Source: DAIMZM01 sp036733985 (GTDB lineage: Bacteria > Bacillota > Dehalobacteriia > UBA4068). Taken from it: a DNA stretch of 21,764 nt. The notes beneath the pieces are model-generated. The model was not told the DNA's origin and searched no databases. It saw nothing but the letters and a program-made list of their open reading frames with translations. This document shows, piece by piece, positions 13,324 to 21,170 of this stretch. A program made the position numbers and the translations under genes. The stretch lies in NCBI GenBank assembly GCA_036733985.1, contig DAIMZM010000036.1, positions 1 to 21,764 on the forward strand, in the 5' to 3' direction. The stretch's first letter is position 1. Every line of letters starts with the position of its first letter.

Positions 13324-13953
13324 TTAGTTGCCGGGCAGGCGGGAAGGGCAGAACTCCTGCAAGGGGCAAGCCGGGCAGTCCGGCTTCCGGGCCTGGCAGA
13401 TCCGGCGGCCATGCCAGATCAGCCAATGATGGGCCTCCGGCCACTTTTCTTGGGGGATGAGAGCGCAAAGCTGGGCTTCCACCTGCTCCGGCGTTTTGCC
13501 GTCCGAAAGGCCCAGCCTGCGGGAAACCCGGAACACATGGGTATCCACAGCCAGGGCCGGGATACCGAAGCCCACGGCCAGCACCACATTGGCGGTTTTA
13601 TTGCCCACCCCGGGCAGGCTGGTCAGGGCCTGCTTGTCTTGGGGCACCTGGCCGCCGTATTCTTCCGCCAGGATGCGGGCGGCAGCCACCGCGTTTTTAG
13701 CTTTATTGCGGTAGAGGCCCAGGGAAGCGATCCTGGGTTCCAGGGCTTCCGGCGTCAGCTTGACAAAGGCCGCGGCGTCGGGATAATCCCGGAACAGCTG
13801 TTCCGTCACCCGGTTCACCTGGTTGTCATTGGTCTGGGCGGACAGCATCACCGCGATCAGCAGCTGGAAGACCGAGTCAAAGCGGAGCTGGGAAGCGCTG
13901 CCCCCATAGGTTTGTTCAAGTATGGCCAGAATGGCCCCGGGGTTGATGTCCAT
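13324..13953 (-). CDS. nth: Endonuclease III (DNA glycosylase/AP lyase)
   Basis: Removes oxidised pyrimidines and cleaves the abasic site in base-excision repair. The 209-aa protein has the helix-hairpin-helix LPGVGNKTAN with catalytic Lys119, Asp137 in AVDTHVFRV, and the 4Fe-4S ligands C186-x6-C193-x2-C196-x5-C202. All key residues of the family are present and the length is normal. The ATG at 13951-13953 has only a weak, distant AAAAGG upstream. Together with the S41 protease gene it forms a leftward pair. Confidence 0.95.
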   Translation of the reverse strand: MDINPGAILAILEQTYGGSASQLRFDSVFQLLIAVMLSAQTNDNQVNRVTEQLFRDYPDAAAFVKLTPEALEPRIASLGLYRNKAKNAVAAARILAEEYGGQVPQDKQALTSLPGVGNKTANVVLAVGFGIPALAVDTHVFRVSRRLGLSDGKTPEQVEAQLCALIPQEKWPEAHHWLIWHGRRICQARKPDCPACPLQEFCPSRLPGN

Positions 13954-14050
13954 AAGAAAATATTACGCCTTTTCCCGGATAAAAGCAATGGCCAAAAGCG
14001 GCGGGGCGCATATATTGTTTGTTACAAGGCAAAAGATAAGGATGGGACAA

Positions 14051-14242
14051 ATGGGAGATTTCCTGCGTAAATGCAAGGTCAGCGTCAACAAGGCGCTGGA
14101 TTGCCGCTTCGCTTCCAATCTGGCGAATATCGTCTTGCTCATCGTGGCTTTCCTGCTCCTGATCTCGCTGCTGCTGAGCCCCGGCATCCTGGTGGCCCTG
14201 GCCCTGCTGGGCCTGTTCATTTGCGCCCTGCTCTATTGCTGA
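14051..14242 (+). CDS. Small membrane protein, 63 aa
   Basis: Begins MGDFLRKCKVSVNKALDCRF and continues with one or two hydrophobic stretches (IVLLIVAFLLLISLLLSPG and LVALALLGLFICALLY). The start at 14051 has AAGGATGG about 10 bases upstream; ATG 14042 is the alternative. It is not a shadow of nth beyond the first bases of the longer frame. No family recognised. It is divergent from nth and precedes the ribosomal promoter. Expression is uncertain. Confidence 0.5.
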   Translation: MGDFLRKCKVSVNKALDCRFASNLANIVLLIVAFLLLISLLLSPGILVALALLGLFICALLYC

Positions 14243-14248
14243 GGCCGG

Positions 14249-14277
14249 TTGACAAGGGAAGCTATTTCGTGTATAAT
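14249..14277 (+). promoter_or_regulatory. Consensus promoter upstream of the rpmG-secE-nusG cluster
   Basis: TTGACA (14249-14254), 17-bp spacer, TATAAT (14272-14277). The predicted start near 14284 gives a long leader before rpmG. Confidence 0.86.
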
Positions 14278-14294
14278 TAAATGCCGGTAAAGGT

Positions 14295-14335
14295 ACAGGC
14301 TGCGCAGGTGGCGCATACCTGTTCTTTGTTGTGTT
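14295..14335 (+). ncRNA. Hairpin with T-rich tail in the rpmG leader (possible attenuator or short RNA)
   Basis: ACAGG (14295-14299) pairs with CCTGT (14318-14322), and GCGC (14302-14305) with GCGC (14311-14314) inside it. The tail TTCTTTGTTGTGTTT follows. About 10 bases after the promoter's predicted start, this could release a transcript of about 50 bases or attenuate the operon. Confidence 0.4.
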
Positions 14336-14428
14336 TAAAGACAAGCCGGCCCGGGCCAAATCCCGCCTAAAACCGGCGTCGGTTGGGCTTTGTTTCAGCG
14401 GAAACCCAGCTAAAAACAAAAATATTTC

Positions 14429-14457
14429 TTGACTTCAATCTTGGCTTGTGATAATCT
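14429..14457 (+). promoter_or_regulatory. Second promoter close to rpmG
   Basis: TTGACT (14429-14434), 17-bp spacer, TAATCT (14452-14457). It starts transcription downstream of the leader hairpin, about 40 bases before the rpmG start. Confidence 0.65.
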
Positions 14458-14505
14458 GTTTAAGTGCCTCATTATGGGTAAATATCATTTAAGGAGGTGG
14501 CCTCT

Positions 14506-14655
14506 GTGCGCGTAGCAGTTACTTTAGCTTGCACGGAATGCAAACGCCGTAATTACATTACGATGAAAAATAAGAAGAACACGCCTGACCGTCTGGAAAT
14601 CAGCAAATACTGCAGCCATTGCAAAACGCATACCGCTCATAAGGAAACCAAGTAA
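14506..14655 (+). CDS. rpmG: 50S ribosomal protein L33
   Basis: A 49-aa zinc-ribbon protein, MRVAVTLACTECKRRNYI...YCSHCKTHTAHKETK. The Cys pairs CTEC and CSHC are both intact, marking the zinc-binding form of L33. The start is GTG 14506 after AAGGAGGTGG (14491-14500). It heads the rpmG-secE-nusG run, 31 bp before secE, as in most Bacillota. Confidence 0.96.
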   Translation: MRVAVTLACTECKRRNYITMKNKKNTPDRLEISKYCSHCKTHTAHKETK

Positions 14656-14686
14656 GCAAAGCAAGTTCAGAGAGGAATGGAGTACA

Positions 14687-14914
14687 ATGTCCGCACAAAC
14701 CACCGGCGAAAGCACGAAAAAGCGGCCCAATAAGCTGAAGACTTTCTTCAAAGGCGTTTGGTCCGAGCTGAAAAAAGTGCATTGGCCCACAAGGAAGCAG
14801 CTCATCACCTATACCGGCGTGGTAATCGTGGCGGTGGCCGCCATCTCCCTCGCCATTTCCTTATTCGACTGGATCATTTCCACCCTGGTTGAGCTGACTT
14901 TGCGATTAGCATAA
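14687..14914 (+). CDS. secE: Preprotein translocase subunit SecE
   Basis: A 75-aa essential partner of SecY in the membrane protein-conducting channel. The conserved amphipathic segment FFKGVWSELKKVHWPTRKQL precedes one membrane span (about residues 43-68). The short single-span form is normal for Gram-positive bacteria. It lies between rpmG and nusG, its usual place, behind GAGAGGAATGGAG. Confidence 0.96.
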   Translation: MSAQTTGESTKKRPNKLKTFFKGVWSELKKVHWPTRKQLITYTGVVIVAVAAISLAISLFDWIISTLVELTLRLA

Positions 14915-14929
14915 AGGAGCGCCTTATCC

Positions 14930-15454
14930 ATGGCAACCGAATGGTACGTTATCCATACCTATGCCGGATATGAAAATAAAGTCAAGGCCAATCTGGAAAA
15001 GCGCGTCGAATCCATGAATATGGAGGAGAATATTTTCCGCGTGGTCGTACCTATGGAAAATGAGGTGCAGATCAAAGGCGGCAAGCGCAAAGTTACCCCG
15101 CGAAAGGTCTATCCCGGCTATGTGCTGGTGGAGATGAACCTGACCGATACCAGCTGGTATGTGGTGAGGAACACCCCTGGCGTGACCGGCTTTGTGGGCA
15201 CAGGCTCCAAGCCGGTGCCGCTGCATGCCGCGGAAGCCCAGAAGATCCTGGAGCAGATGGGGTATATGGAAAACCGCATCAAGGTCAATTTCGATATCGG
15301 CGAAAGCGTCCGCATCATCGAAGGCCCTTTCGAGGACTTTGTCGGCGTGGTGCAGGAAATTTCCCCGGAAAAAGGCAAACTGAAGGTTTCCGTATCCATG
15401 TTTGGCCGGGACACCCTGGTGGAGCAGGAATTTTCTCAGGTGGAGAAAATGTAG
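14930..15454 (+). CDS. nusG: Transcription termination/antitermination protein NusG
   Basis: A 174-aa protein with an N-terminal NGN domain (WYVIHTYAGYENKVKANLEKR, VPMENEVQIKGGKRK, YPGYVLVEM) and a C-terminal KOW domain (GESVRIIEGPFEDFVGVVQEI). NusG binds RNA polymerase and links it to ribosomes or Rho. The length is normal. It is 15 bp after secE, with a GGAGCG site before the ATG. Confidence 0.97.
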   Translation: MATEWYVIHTYAGYENKVKANLEKRVESMNMEENIFRVVVPMENEVQIKGGKRKVTPRKVYPGYVLVEMNLTDTSWYVVRNTPGVTGFVGTGSKPVPLHAAEAQKILEQMGYMENRIKVNFDIGESVRIIEGPFEDFVGVVQEISPEKGKLKVSVSMFGRDTLVEQEFSQVEKM

Positions 15455-15523
15455 CCTGCCCCCGGCTGGTTCGTAAGCGCGGCGTCTGCCGCCGTTTATG
15501 GACAGCCTGATTTTTGTTCCCCT

Positions 15524-15558
15524 TGTGGGAGGAGGCCTAACCCCCTCCGCTGACCACA
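15524..15558 (+). promoter_or_regulatory. Probable L1-binding leader of the rplK-rplA operon
   Basis: TGTGG (15524-15528) pairs with CCACA (15554-15558) around a GGAGG/CCTCC inner stem. The GTGGGAGG...CCACA layout between nusG and rplK resembles the mRNA mimic of the 23S rRNA site at which L1 represses its operon. Confidence 0.65.
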
Positions 15559-15581
15559 TCATATTATAGGAGGTTTCAACA

Positions 15582-16010
15582 ATGGCAAAAAAGGTTACCG
15601 CAGTGGTCAAGCTGCAAATACCTGCGGGTAAAGCAAACCCCGCGCCGCCGGTGGGCTCGGCCCTGGGCCCCCATGGCATCAATATCATGGGCTTTTGTAA
15701 GGAATTCAATGAGAAGACCGCCAGCGAAGCGGGGATGATCATCCCGGCGGTCATCACCATCTACGAAGACCGTTCCTTCACCTTCGTGCTGAAGACCCCC
15801 CCTGCCGCCGTGCTGCTGAAAAAGGCCGCCGGCGTGGAACACGGTTCCGGAAAACCCAACCGGGAAAAAGTCGCCAAAGTCACCAAAGACCAGGTGCGGG
15901 AAATCGCCCAGCTGAAAATGGTGGATTTGAACGCCGCCAGCTTGGACGCTGCCATGAAAATGGTGGAAGGCACTGCCCGCAGCATGGGCATTGTCATTGT
16001 GGAAGGATAG
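15582..16010 (+). CDS. rplK: 50S ribosomal protein L11
   Basis: A 142-aa protein: MAKKVTAVVKLQIPAGKANP with the PVGSALGPHGINIMGFCKEFN signature, then the rRNA-binding C-terminal domain (VREIAQLKMVDLNAASLDAAM). L11 forms the GTPase-associated centre with 23S rRNA. The start follows AGGAGG. Normal length and position between nusG and rplA. Confidence 0.98.
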   Translation: MAKKVTAVVKLQIPAGKANPAPPVGSALGPHGINIMGFCKEFNEKTASEAGMIIPAVITIYEDRSFTFVLKTPPAAVLLKKAAGVEHGSGKPNREKVAKVTKDQVREIAQLKMVDLNAASLDAAMKMVEGTARSMGIVIVEG

Positions 16011-16053
16011 TGGGAGGGCTTTGGCCCGAATAACCACCAAGGAGGAATCATAT

Positions 16054-16752
16054 ATGCCTAAGCATGGCAAAAAATATAATGAGATCGTGAAAAATACCGA
16101 CCTGGCCATTTTTTATGAGCCCATCGACGCCCTGACCAAGGTCAAGGAAAACGCTCAGGCCAAGTTTGATGAAACCGTGGAGCTGGCGGTGCGGCTGAAC
16201 CTGGATCCCCGCCAGGCGGATCAGCAGATCCGCGGCGCTGTGGTGCTGCCCCAGGGCACCGGCGTCAAGCGCACCGTGCTGGTGTTCGCCAAGGGCGATA
16301 AAGCCAAGGAAGCCTTGGGGGCCGGCGCGGAATTCGTGGGCGCCGAGGATATGGTGGAAAAAATCCAGGGCGGCTGGTTCGGCTTTGACGTAGCCGTGGC
16401 CACCCCGGATATGATGGGTATGGTTGGTAAGCTGGGCCGGGTCCTGGGCCCCAAAGGCTTGATGCCCAACCCCAAAACCGGCACCGTTTCCATGGATGTG
16501 ACCCGGGCCATTGCCGAGATCAAAGCCGGTAAAGTGGAATACCGCCTGGATAAGGCCGCCAATATCCACTGCCGCATCGGCAAGGCCAGCTTCACCCCGG
16601 AACAGCTGCTGGAAAACTACACCACCATCATGGATACCTTGCTGAAGGCCAAGCCGGCCGTGGCCAAGGGCCAGTATATCAAGAATATCACCGTTTCTTC
16701 CACCATGAGCCCGGGCCTGAAGATCAACCCCCAGAAGCCCCTGGGCAAATAA
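16054..16752 (+). CDS. rplA: 50S ribosomal protein L1
   Basis: A 232-aa protein with the L1 signature near VLGPKGLMPNPKTGTV. It binds the mobile L1 stalk of 23S rRNA and probably represses its own operon at the leader upstream of rplK. ATG 16054 after AAGGAGGAATCA is preferred over an earlier in-frame start that overlaps rplK and lacks a site; the N-terminus MPKHGKKYNE is typical. Confidence 0.97.
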   Translation: MPKHGKKYNEIVKNTDLAIFYEPIDALTKVKENAQAKFDETVELAVRLNLDPRQADQQIRGAVVLPQGTGVKRTVLVFAKGDKAKEALGAGAEFVGAEDMVEKIQGGWFGFDVAVATPDMMGMVGKLGRVLGPKGLMPNPKTGTVSMDVTRAIAEIKAGKVEYRLDKAANIHCRIGKASFTPEQLLENYTTIMDTLLKAKPAVAKGQYIKNITVSSTMSPGLKINPQKPLGK

Positions 16753-16779
16753 ACGGTCATCCTCACTATTTGCATCATT

Positions 16780-16920
16780 TCCGGGCCCTATTGGGCCCGC
16801 CCGCCCAAGACCGCTGGTCCGGTGTTCCGGATAAGCTTAGCGCCAGCCCAGGCAGGAAAGATCGCCCTTGCTTTTCAGCATGGCCGTCCCCTGTCCTTTG
16901 GGCAGGGGATTTTCTTCGCT
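16780..16920 (+). promoter_or_regulatory. L10-type leader with attenuator before rplJ
   Basis: The rplA-rplJ gap is GC-rich and structured. It contains CCCAAGACCGCTGG and GCTTAGCGCC, resembling the L10-L12 binding leader of Bacillota, then a stem CCCCTGTCC (16888-16896) with GGGCAGGGG (16900-16908) followed by ATTTTCTT. It probably lets L10 control synthesis of L10 and L7/L12. Confidence 0.7.
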
Positions 16921-16970
16921 CTCAACTTTTTCGTTTAAGGATCTTTTATTGAAGGAGGTGTTTTACCATA

Positions 16971-17501
16971 GTGGACAAAAAACCGCAAATGATCGCCAAG
17001 GAACAGGAAGTGGCTGAGCTGCAGCAGCTTTTTGCCGAAAGCCAGGCGGCCATCCTCACCGATTACCGGGGTATTACCGTGGCCCAGGATGTGCGCTTCC
17101 GCACCAAGCTGCGGGAGGCCGGCTGCGAATACCGGGTGGCCAAAAACACGCTGCTGAAGATCGCCCATCATAATCTGGACCTGCCGGAGCTGGATCAATA
17201 CCTGGAAGGCCCTACCGCCATCTGCTTTGCCAAGGATCCGGTAGCTGCCGCCAAGGTTATCAGCGACTTCATCCGCGAATCCAAAAAGACCAAGGTCAAA
17301 GGCGGCCTGCTCACCGGCAAGGTCATTGACGCCGCCGGCGTGGACGCCCTGGCCAAGCTGCCCCCCCGGGAAGTGCTGCTGGCCCAGGTGGCCTGCGTCC
17401 TGGCCGCGCCCATGGCCGGCTTTGCCGGCGCTGCCGCCGCCCTGCTGCGCCAGTTCCCCACTGCTGTGGATGCGCTGCGCCAGCAGAAGGAAACCGCTTA
17501 A
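16971..17501 (+). CDS. rplJ: 50S ribosomal protein L10
   Basis: A 176-aa protein that anchors L7/L12 dimers to the ribosome. The N-terminal rRNA-binding part reads FAESQAAILTDYRGITVAQ and LREAGCEYRVAKNTLLKIA; the C-terminal helix that carries L7/L12 follows an Ala-rich stretch. The start is GTG 16971 after AAGGAGGTG. It lies between its leader and rplL. Confidence 0.97.
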   Translation: MDKKPQMIAKEQEVAELQQLFAESQAAILTDYRGITVAQDVRFRTKLREAGCEYRVAKNTLLKIAHHNLDLPELDQYLEGPTAICFAKDPVAAAKVISDFIRESKKTKVKGGLLTGKVIDAAGVDALAKLPPREVLLAQVACVLAAPMAGFAGAAAALLRQFPTAVDALRQQKETA

Positions 17502-17539
17502 CCTGCCCCACTCAAATAAAAAATTAGGAGGATACTTGC

Positions 17540-17920
17540 ATGTCTAAAATCACTGATATCATCGATCAGGTCAAAGAAATGACCGTTCTGGAACTGGCCG
17601 AGCTGGTCAAAGCTTTTGAGGAAGAATTCGGCGTTTCCGCCGCCGCCCCCGTGGCCGTGGCCGCCGCTCCCGTGGCCGCCGCTGCCGCGCCTGCCGAAGC
17701 TGAGGAGAAGACTGATTTTGACGTCGTCCTGAAGGAAATCGGCCAGCAGAAGGTCACCGTGATCAAGGTTGTCCGGGAAATCACCGGCCTGGGCCTGAAA
17801 GAAGCCAAGGAACTGGTTGAAGCCGCGCCTAAGGCGGTTAAGGAAGGCTGCAACAAGGACGAAGCCGACGCCGTCAAAGCCAAGCTGGAAGAAGCCGGCG
17901 CCACTGTGGAACTGAAATAG
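17540..17920 (+). CDS. rplL: 50S ribosomal protein L7/L12
   Basis: A 126-aa acidic stalk protein. An N-terminal dimerisation domain (VLELAELVKAFEEEFGV), an Ala/Val/Pro-rich hinge at about residues 33-55 and the globular factor-binding domain (EKTDFDVVLKE...KVTVIKVVREITGLGLKEAKELV) are all present. It recruits translation factors. AGGAGG precedes the ATG and a strong terminator closes the operon. Confidence 0.98.
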   Translation: MSKITDIIDQVKEMTVLELAELVKAFEEEFGVSAAAPVAVAAAPVAAAAAPAEAEEKTDFDVVLKEIGQQKVTVIKVVREITGLGLKEAKELVEAAPKAVKEGCNKDEADAVKAKLEEAGATVELK

Positions 17921-17941
17921 TTCCGGTTCGCTCAAACCTGA

Positions 17942-17973
17942 AACCGGGCTGTCCTTTGACAGCCCGGTTTTTT
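17942..17973 (+). terminator. Terminator of the ribosomal protein operon
   Basis: AACCGGGCTGTC (17942-17953) pairs perfectly with 17958-17969 around CTTT, and six T begin at 17968. Confidence 0.95.
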
Positions 17974-18144
17974 ATCTGAAAAAACCACCCCTCTAGCCGG
18001 ATGGCCCAAGCAAACCCCTGGCCCGCACCCTTGCCGCCGCCGGTTCCGGTACAAGCTTTATGGAGCCGGAAGGCTGGGGGGAGATTAAGCGGACCGGGCG
18101 CTTTATATTTTAGCTTGGCCATTTATTTTTTGCTTGAGCGGCGC

Positions 18145-18181
18145 TTGACATTTGGGCCACTATTAGTTATAATCTAGTAGT
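18145..18181 (+). promoter_or_regulatory. padR promoter with overlapping operator-like repeat
   Basis: TTGACA (18145-18150), 17-bp spacer, TATAAT (18168-18173). ACTATTAG (18159-18166) and CTAGTAGT (18174-18181) are complementary at 7 of 8 positions and flank the -10, a likely PadR autorepression site. Confidence 0.8.
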
Positions 18182-18222
18182 ATTCGATGGTTTGTACCGG
18201 GTTTAGAACAGGGAGGGCATAG

Positions 18223-18549
18223 GTGAACACACAGTACAAAAAGGGCGTGCTGGAATTATGTGTGTTGTCACTGCTGAAAAGGCAAGACTGTTATGGGTAT
18301 GAAATTTCAGAGTACCTGTCCAAGCGTATCGACATCGCAGACGGCACCGTCTACCCAATTTTAAGAAAACTGAAAAGCGAGGGGCTGCTCACCACTTATT
18401 TACAGGAAGAGAGCGGGGGACCGCCCCGCAAGTATTATTCCCTGACCGCCCTGGGACGGACAGCCTATGAAAATGATCGGGCCGAGTATTTGAATTTTGC
18501 CCGTATCATTGAAACTTTATTGGAGGATGATCCCCATGACAAAGCATGA
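18223..18549 (+). CDS. PadR-family transcriptional regulator
   Basis: A 108-aa winged-helix protein with the PadR core: LELCVLSLLKRQDCYGYEIS, then TVYPILRKLKSEGLLTTYLQ and the wing GPPRKYYSLTALG. The short C-terminal helix places it in the small subfamily 2. The GTG 18223 follows GGGAGGG. It overlaps the DUF1700-type gene by 14 bases, and this pairing is common in Bacillota, where it links to envelope-stress or drug responses. It most likely represses its own operon through the repeat on its promoter. Confidence 0.92.
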   Translation: MNTQYKKGVLELCVLSLLKRQDCYGYEISEYLSKRIDIADGTVYPILRKLKSEGLLTTYLQEESGGPPRKYYSLTALGRTAYENDRAEYLNFARIIETLLEDDPHDKA

Positions 18550-19267
18550 GTTTCTCTCTAAGCTCAGCGAAGAACTGAACAAAATCCAGGTGGCTGATAC
18601 CGCCGACATCATCGGCGAGTATGAGCAGCATTTTGCCTTCAAAATGGCTGACGGCTTTTCCGAGGCGGAAATAGCGGCAAAACTGGGCGACCCGGCCCTG
18701 CTGGCCGCTGAGTTTGAGCGCGGCGCCGCCCTGCCCAAAGGCGGCGGCAAAAAGCTGGCGGCCGTCATCGGCCTTGGCTTTGCCGGCCTTTTTGCCGGCG
18801 CGTTTTTCCTCGTCCTGATCATCTGGGAAGTGATCATGGCGGTCTTTTCCCTTACTTCAGCCGCCCTGGCCGTCTGCTTATTTGGCGGGCTTAATCCCTA
18901 TGCCTTGATCTCGCCCATGCCCTATCACTGCGGCCTGATCATCGGCGTCTCCCTGGCGGCCCTGGCCGTGCTGGTCGCTGTCGGCTGCGTTTACTTTGCC
19001 GCTTTCCTGGGTCAGCTGCTGCGCCGTTTCGGCCGTTTCCACCATAATGCGCTGGCCAGGGCTTCCGGCCGCCCTGTCCTGCCCGCCCTTCCTTTCCACC
19101 CCCGGCTGGCGCCAAAGACGGCCCGCCGGATCCGGACAGTGGCCCTGACCGCGCTGCTGCTGTTTGCCGCCTGCTTGGTGCTGGGCATGATCGTTGCCAT
19201 GCTGTCCGCCGGCGCTTTGCCCTTCTGGCATGCCTGGGGCTGGTTCGGCTATAGCGGCGCTTATTAA
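18536..19267 (+). CDS. DUF1700 / HAAS-domain membrane protein
   Basis: A 243-aa protein. The N-terminal HAAS signature MTKHEFLSKLSEELNK...IIGEYEQHF and KLGDPALLAAEFERG is followed by four likely membrane spans in the C-terminal half. ATG 18536 overlaps padR and is preceded by TTGGAGGATG. PadR-associated HAAS proteins are thought to work with the repressor at the membrane. Function is known only by association. Confidence 0.85.
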   Translation: MTKHEFLSKLSEELNKIQVADTADIIGEYEQHFAFKMADGFSEAEIAAKLGDPALLAAEFERGAALPKGGGKKLAAVIGLGFAGLFAGAFFLVLIIWEVIMAVFSLTSAALAVCLFGGLNPYALISPMPYHCGLIIGVSLAALAVLVAVGCVYFAAFLGQLLRRFGRFHHNALARASGRPVLPALPFHPRLAPKTARRIRTVALTALLLFAACLVLGMIVAMLSAGALPFWHAWGWFGYSGAY

Positions 19268-19276
19268 GGAGGAAAA

Positions 19277-20137
19277 ATGCGTACCATCGTCATTACCGGC
19301 GCCACTTCCGGCATTGGCCTGGAAACCGCCCGCCTCCTGGCCCGGCAGGGGTTCCGGGTGCTGGGGATCGGCCGTTGCCAGGAACGCTGCGCTCAGGCTA
19401 AGGCCAGCCTCCTGGCGGAAAACCCCGGGGCTGGCAGCACTTATTTTTGCTGCGACTTGCTGCGGCAGCGTGAGGTCATCCGCGTCGCCAAAGAGATCAC
19501 CGCTGATGTGGATAGGGCCGGGGAGGGGGAATTATACGCCCTGATCAATAACGCGGGTTGCGCCCGGAACTGGTATATGACCACGGAGGAGGGGTATGAA
19601 CAGCAATTCGCCCTCAATTATCTGGCGGGTTTTCTGTTGACCCAGCAGCTGCTGCCCCTGCTGCAAAAGGCCAAGGGACGGGTGATCATGACCGGCAGCA
19701 AATCCCATAAGGGCGCGCGGGTGCATTGGGACGACGTGATGCTGCGCCGGGGCTATCATCCGCTGGCCGCCTATAAGCAATCCAAGCTTTGCAATATGTT
19801 GTTTGCCAAAGGCTTAAACGACCGCTACGCAGCCTTAGGCCTCCATGCCTATGTGGTTGACCCCGGCTTGGTCAATACGGATATCGGCAACAAGGATACC
19901 GGCGGCCTGACAGACTTGGTCTGGACCCTGCGGAAAGGCTACGGCGTATCGCCGGCTGTTCCCGCGGAAACCTATTTATTTTTATGCACCCAGGAAACGC
20001 CGCCCCAGGGGCTTTACTACCATCTCTGCCGGGAAAAGCCTTACAGCAAGCAAGTGACCGGTAAAAACGCCGACCGGCTTTTTGCCCTGAGCCAGCGTCT
20101 CTCCGGCGTAACCTATGATCAGGAGTGTGTGAGATGA
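19277..20137 (+). CDS. Short-chain dehydrogenase/reductase (retinol-dehydrogenase-like)
   Basis: A 286-aa SDR: cofactor motif TGATSGIG at residues 7-14, CDLL, NNAG, catalytic Ser in IMTGSKSH and Tyr-x3-Lys in AAYKQSK, then PGLVNTDIG. The motif set and length fit the classical SDR group that reduces or oxidises alcohols and ketones with NAD(P); the substrate is unknown. It starts 9 bp after the DUF1700-type gene behind AAGGAGG, so all four genes from padR are probably one transcript. Confidence 0.9.
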   Translation: MRTIVITGATSGIGLETARLLARQGFRVLGIGRCQERCAQAKASLLAENPGAGSTYFCCDLLRQREVIRVAKEITADVDRAGEGELYALINNAGCARNWYMTTEEGYEQQFALNYLAGFLLTQQLLPLLQKAKGRVIMTGSKSHKGARVHWDDVMLRRGYHPLAAYKQSKLCNMLFAKGLNDRYAALGLHAYVVDPGLVNTDIGNKDTGGLTDLVWTLRKGYGVSPAVPAETYLFLCTQETPPQGLYYHLCREKPYSKQVTGKNADRLFALSQRLSGVTYDQECVR

Positions 20138-20940
20138 AGCTGAACGTGCTGATTACCGGGGCTGCCGGCGGCCTGGGCCGGGCCCTGGCCACTGAATGCG
20201 GCCGCCGGGGCTACAACCTTTTCCTAACCGATGTGGACGCCGTTGGTTTGCCTTGCCTCCAACAGGGGCTGGAACGGCAGTTCGGCAGCGTGGTCGCCAC
20301 CAAAGCCTGCGACCTGACCAGCCCTGAAAGCGTGGATGAGCTGATCGCCGCCATTGACCGGCAGCAAATTGGTTTCGATATGCTGCTCAATATCGCCGGC
20401 GTGGATTTTGAAGGCGGTTTCCTGCAGCGGGAGCGGGAAAAGATCGTACAAATCGTTGCCCTGAACAATGGGGCCACGCTGCGGATTACCCATGCCATTT
20501 TAGAACGGCGCAGGCCGGGGCGGCCTTTCACCGTGATCTTTGTCTCCAGCCTGGCTTCCATGTTCCCCATGCCCCTGAAAGCCACCTATGCCGCTTCCAA
20601 GCGCTTCCTGCTGGATTTTGCCGTTTCCCTGCGCCAGGAGCTGAAAGACCAGGATGTAAACACGCTGGCCTTTTGTCCCGGCGGCCTGGTGACAACGGCC
20701 GAGGCCCGGCAGGGGATTACGGCTCAGGGGATCTGGGGCAATATGACAACCAATGCCCTGGAAGCTGTTGCCAGAAAAACCCTGGACCGGGCCCTGGCCG
20801 GGAAGGGCGTTTATGTGCCTGGCGGGTTCAATCAACTGCTGTCGTTCCTTGGTAAGATCATGCCCCGTTCCTGGGTGGCGGCCCTTGTTTACCAGCGCTG
20901 GCGCCAGGCGCAGAAAAAGTGGCTGAATGCCTTGAAGTAG
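20134..20940 (+). CDS. Second short-chain dehydrogenase/reductase
   Basis: A 268-aa SDR with TGAAGGLGRAL, NIAGVDFEG, catalytic Ser in VSSLASM and Tyr-x3-Lys in TYAASKRF, plus FCPGGLVTT. The C-terminal PGGFNQLLSFLGKIMPRSWVAA is hydrophobic and may associate with membranes. The ATG overlaps the previous stop by four bases (ATGA) with AGGAG 8 bases upstream; the earlier in-frame GTG is less likely. The two SDRs are only distantly alike, so they may act on successive steps. Confidence 0.9.
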   Translation: MKLNVLITGAAGGLGRALATECGRRGYNLFLTDVDAVGLPCLQQGLERQFGSVVATKACDLTSPESVDELIAAIDRQQIGFDMLLNIAGVDFEGGFLQREREKIVQIVALNNGATLRITHAILERRRPGRPFTVIFVSSLASMFPMPLKATYAASKRFLLDFAVSLRQELKDQDVNTLAFCPGGLVTTAEARQGITAQGIWGNMTTNALEAVARKTLDRALAGKGVYVPGGFNQLLSFLGKIMPRSWVAALVYQRWRQAQKKWLNALK

Positions 20941-21063
20941 CCGTGCCGTATCCTCAGCCAGGGCCGGCTCCCTTCCGGCAGGGCCTGGCCGCTGTTCCTG
21001 GGCGGATTCGGCTGGCGGGCGGCGGTTAATCCCCAATAAAGTGCTGCATTTCTCCGGCTGATA

Positions 21064-21126
21064 TGGTATACTAGCGAAGAAGAAAAAGCTTGCCGGTAAA
21101 AAGACTTTATGCTGTCATAAGCATAA
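21064..21126 (+). promoter_or_regulatory. lysR-type gene promoter and palindrome
   Basis: An extended -10, TGGTATACT (21064-21072), lacks a good -35. TTATGCT (21107-21113) and AGCATAA (21120-21126) form a perfect palindrome in the leader, a plausible LysR self-binding site. Confidence 0.55.
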
Positions 21127-21170
21127 TTTATAAATAAGCTGACTGGAAGCAGCTGTTGATGGGAGATCAG

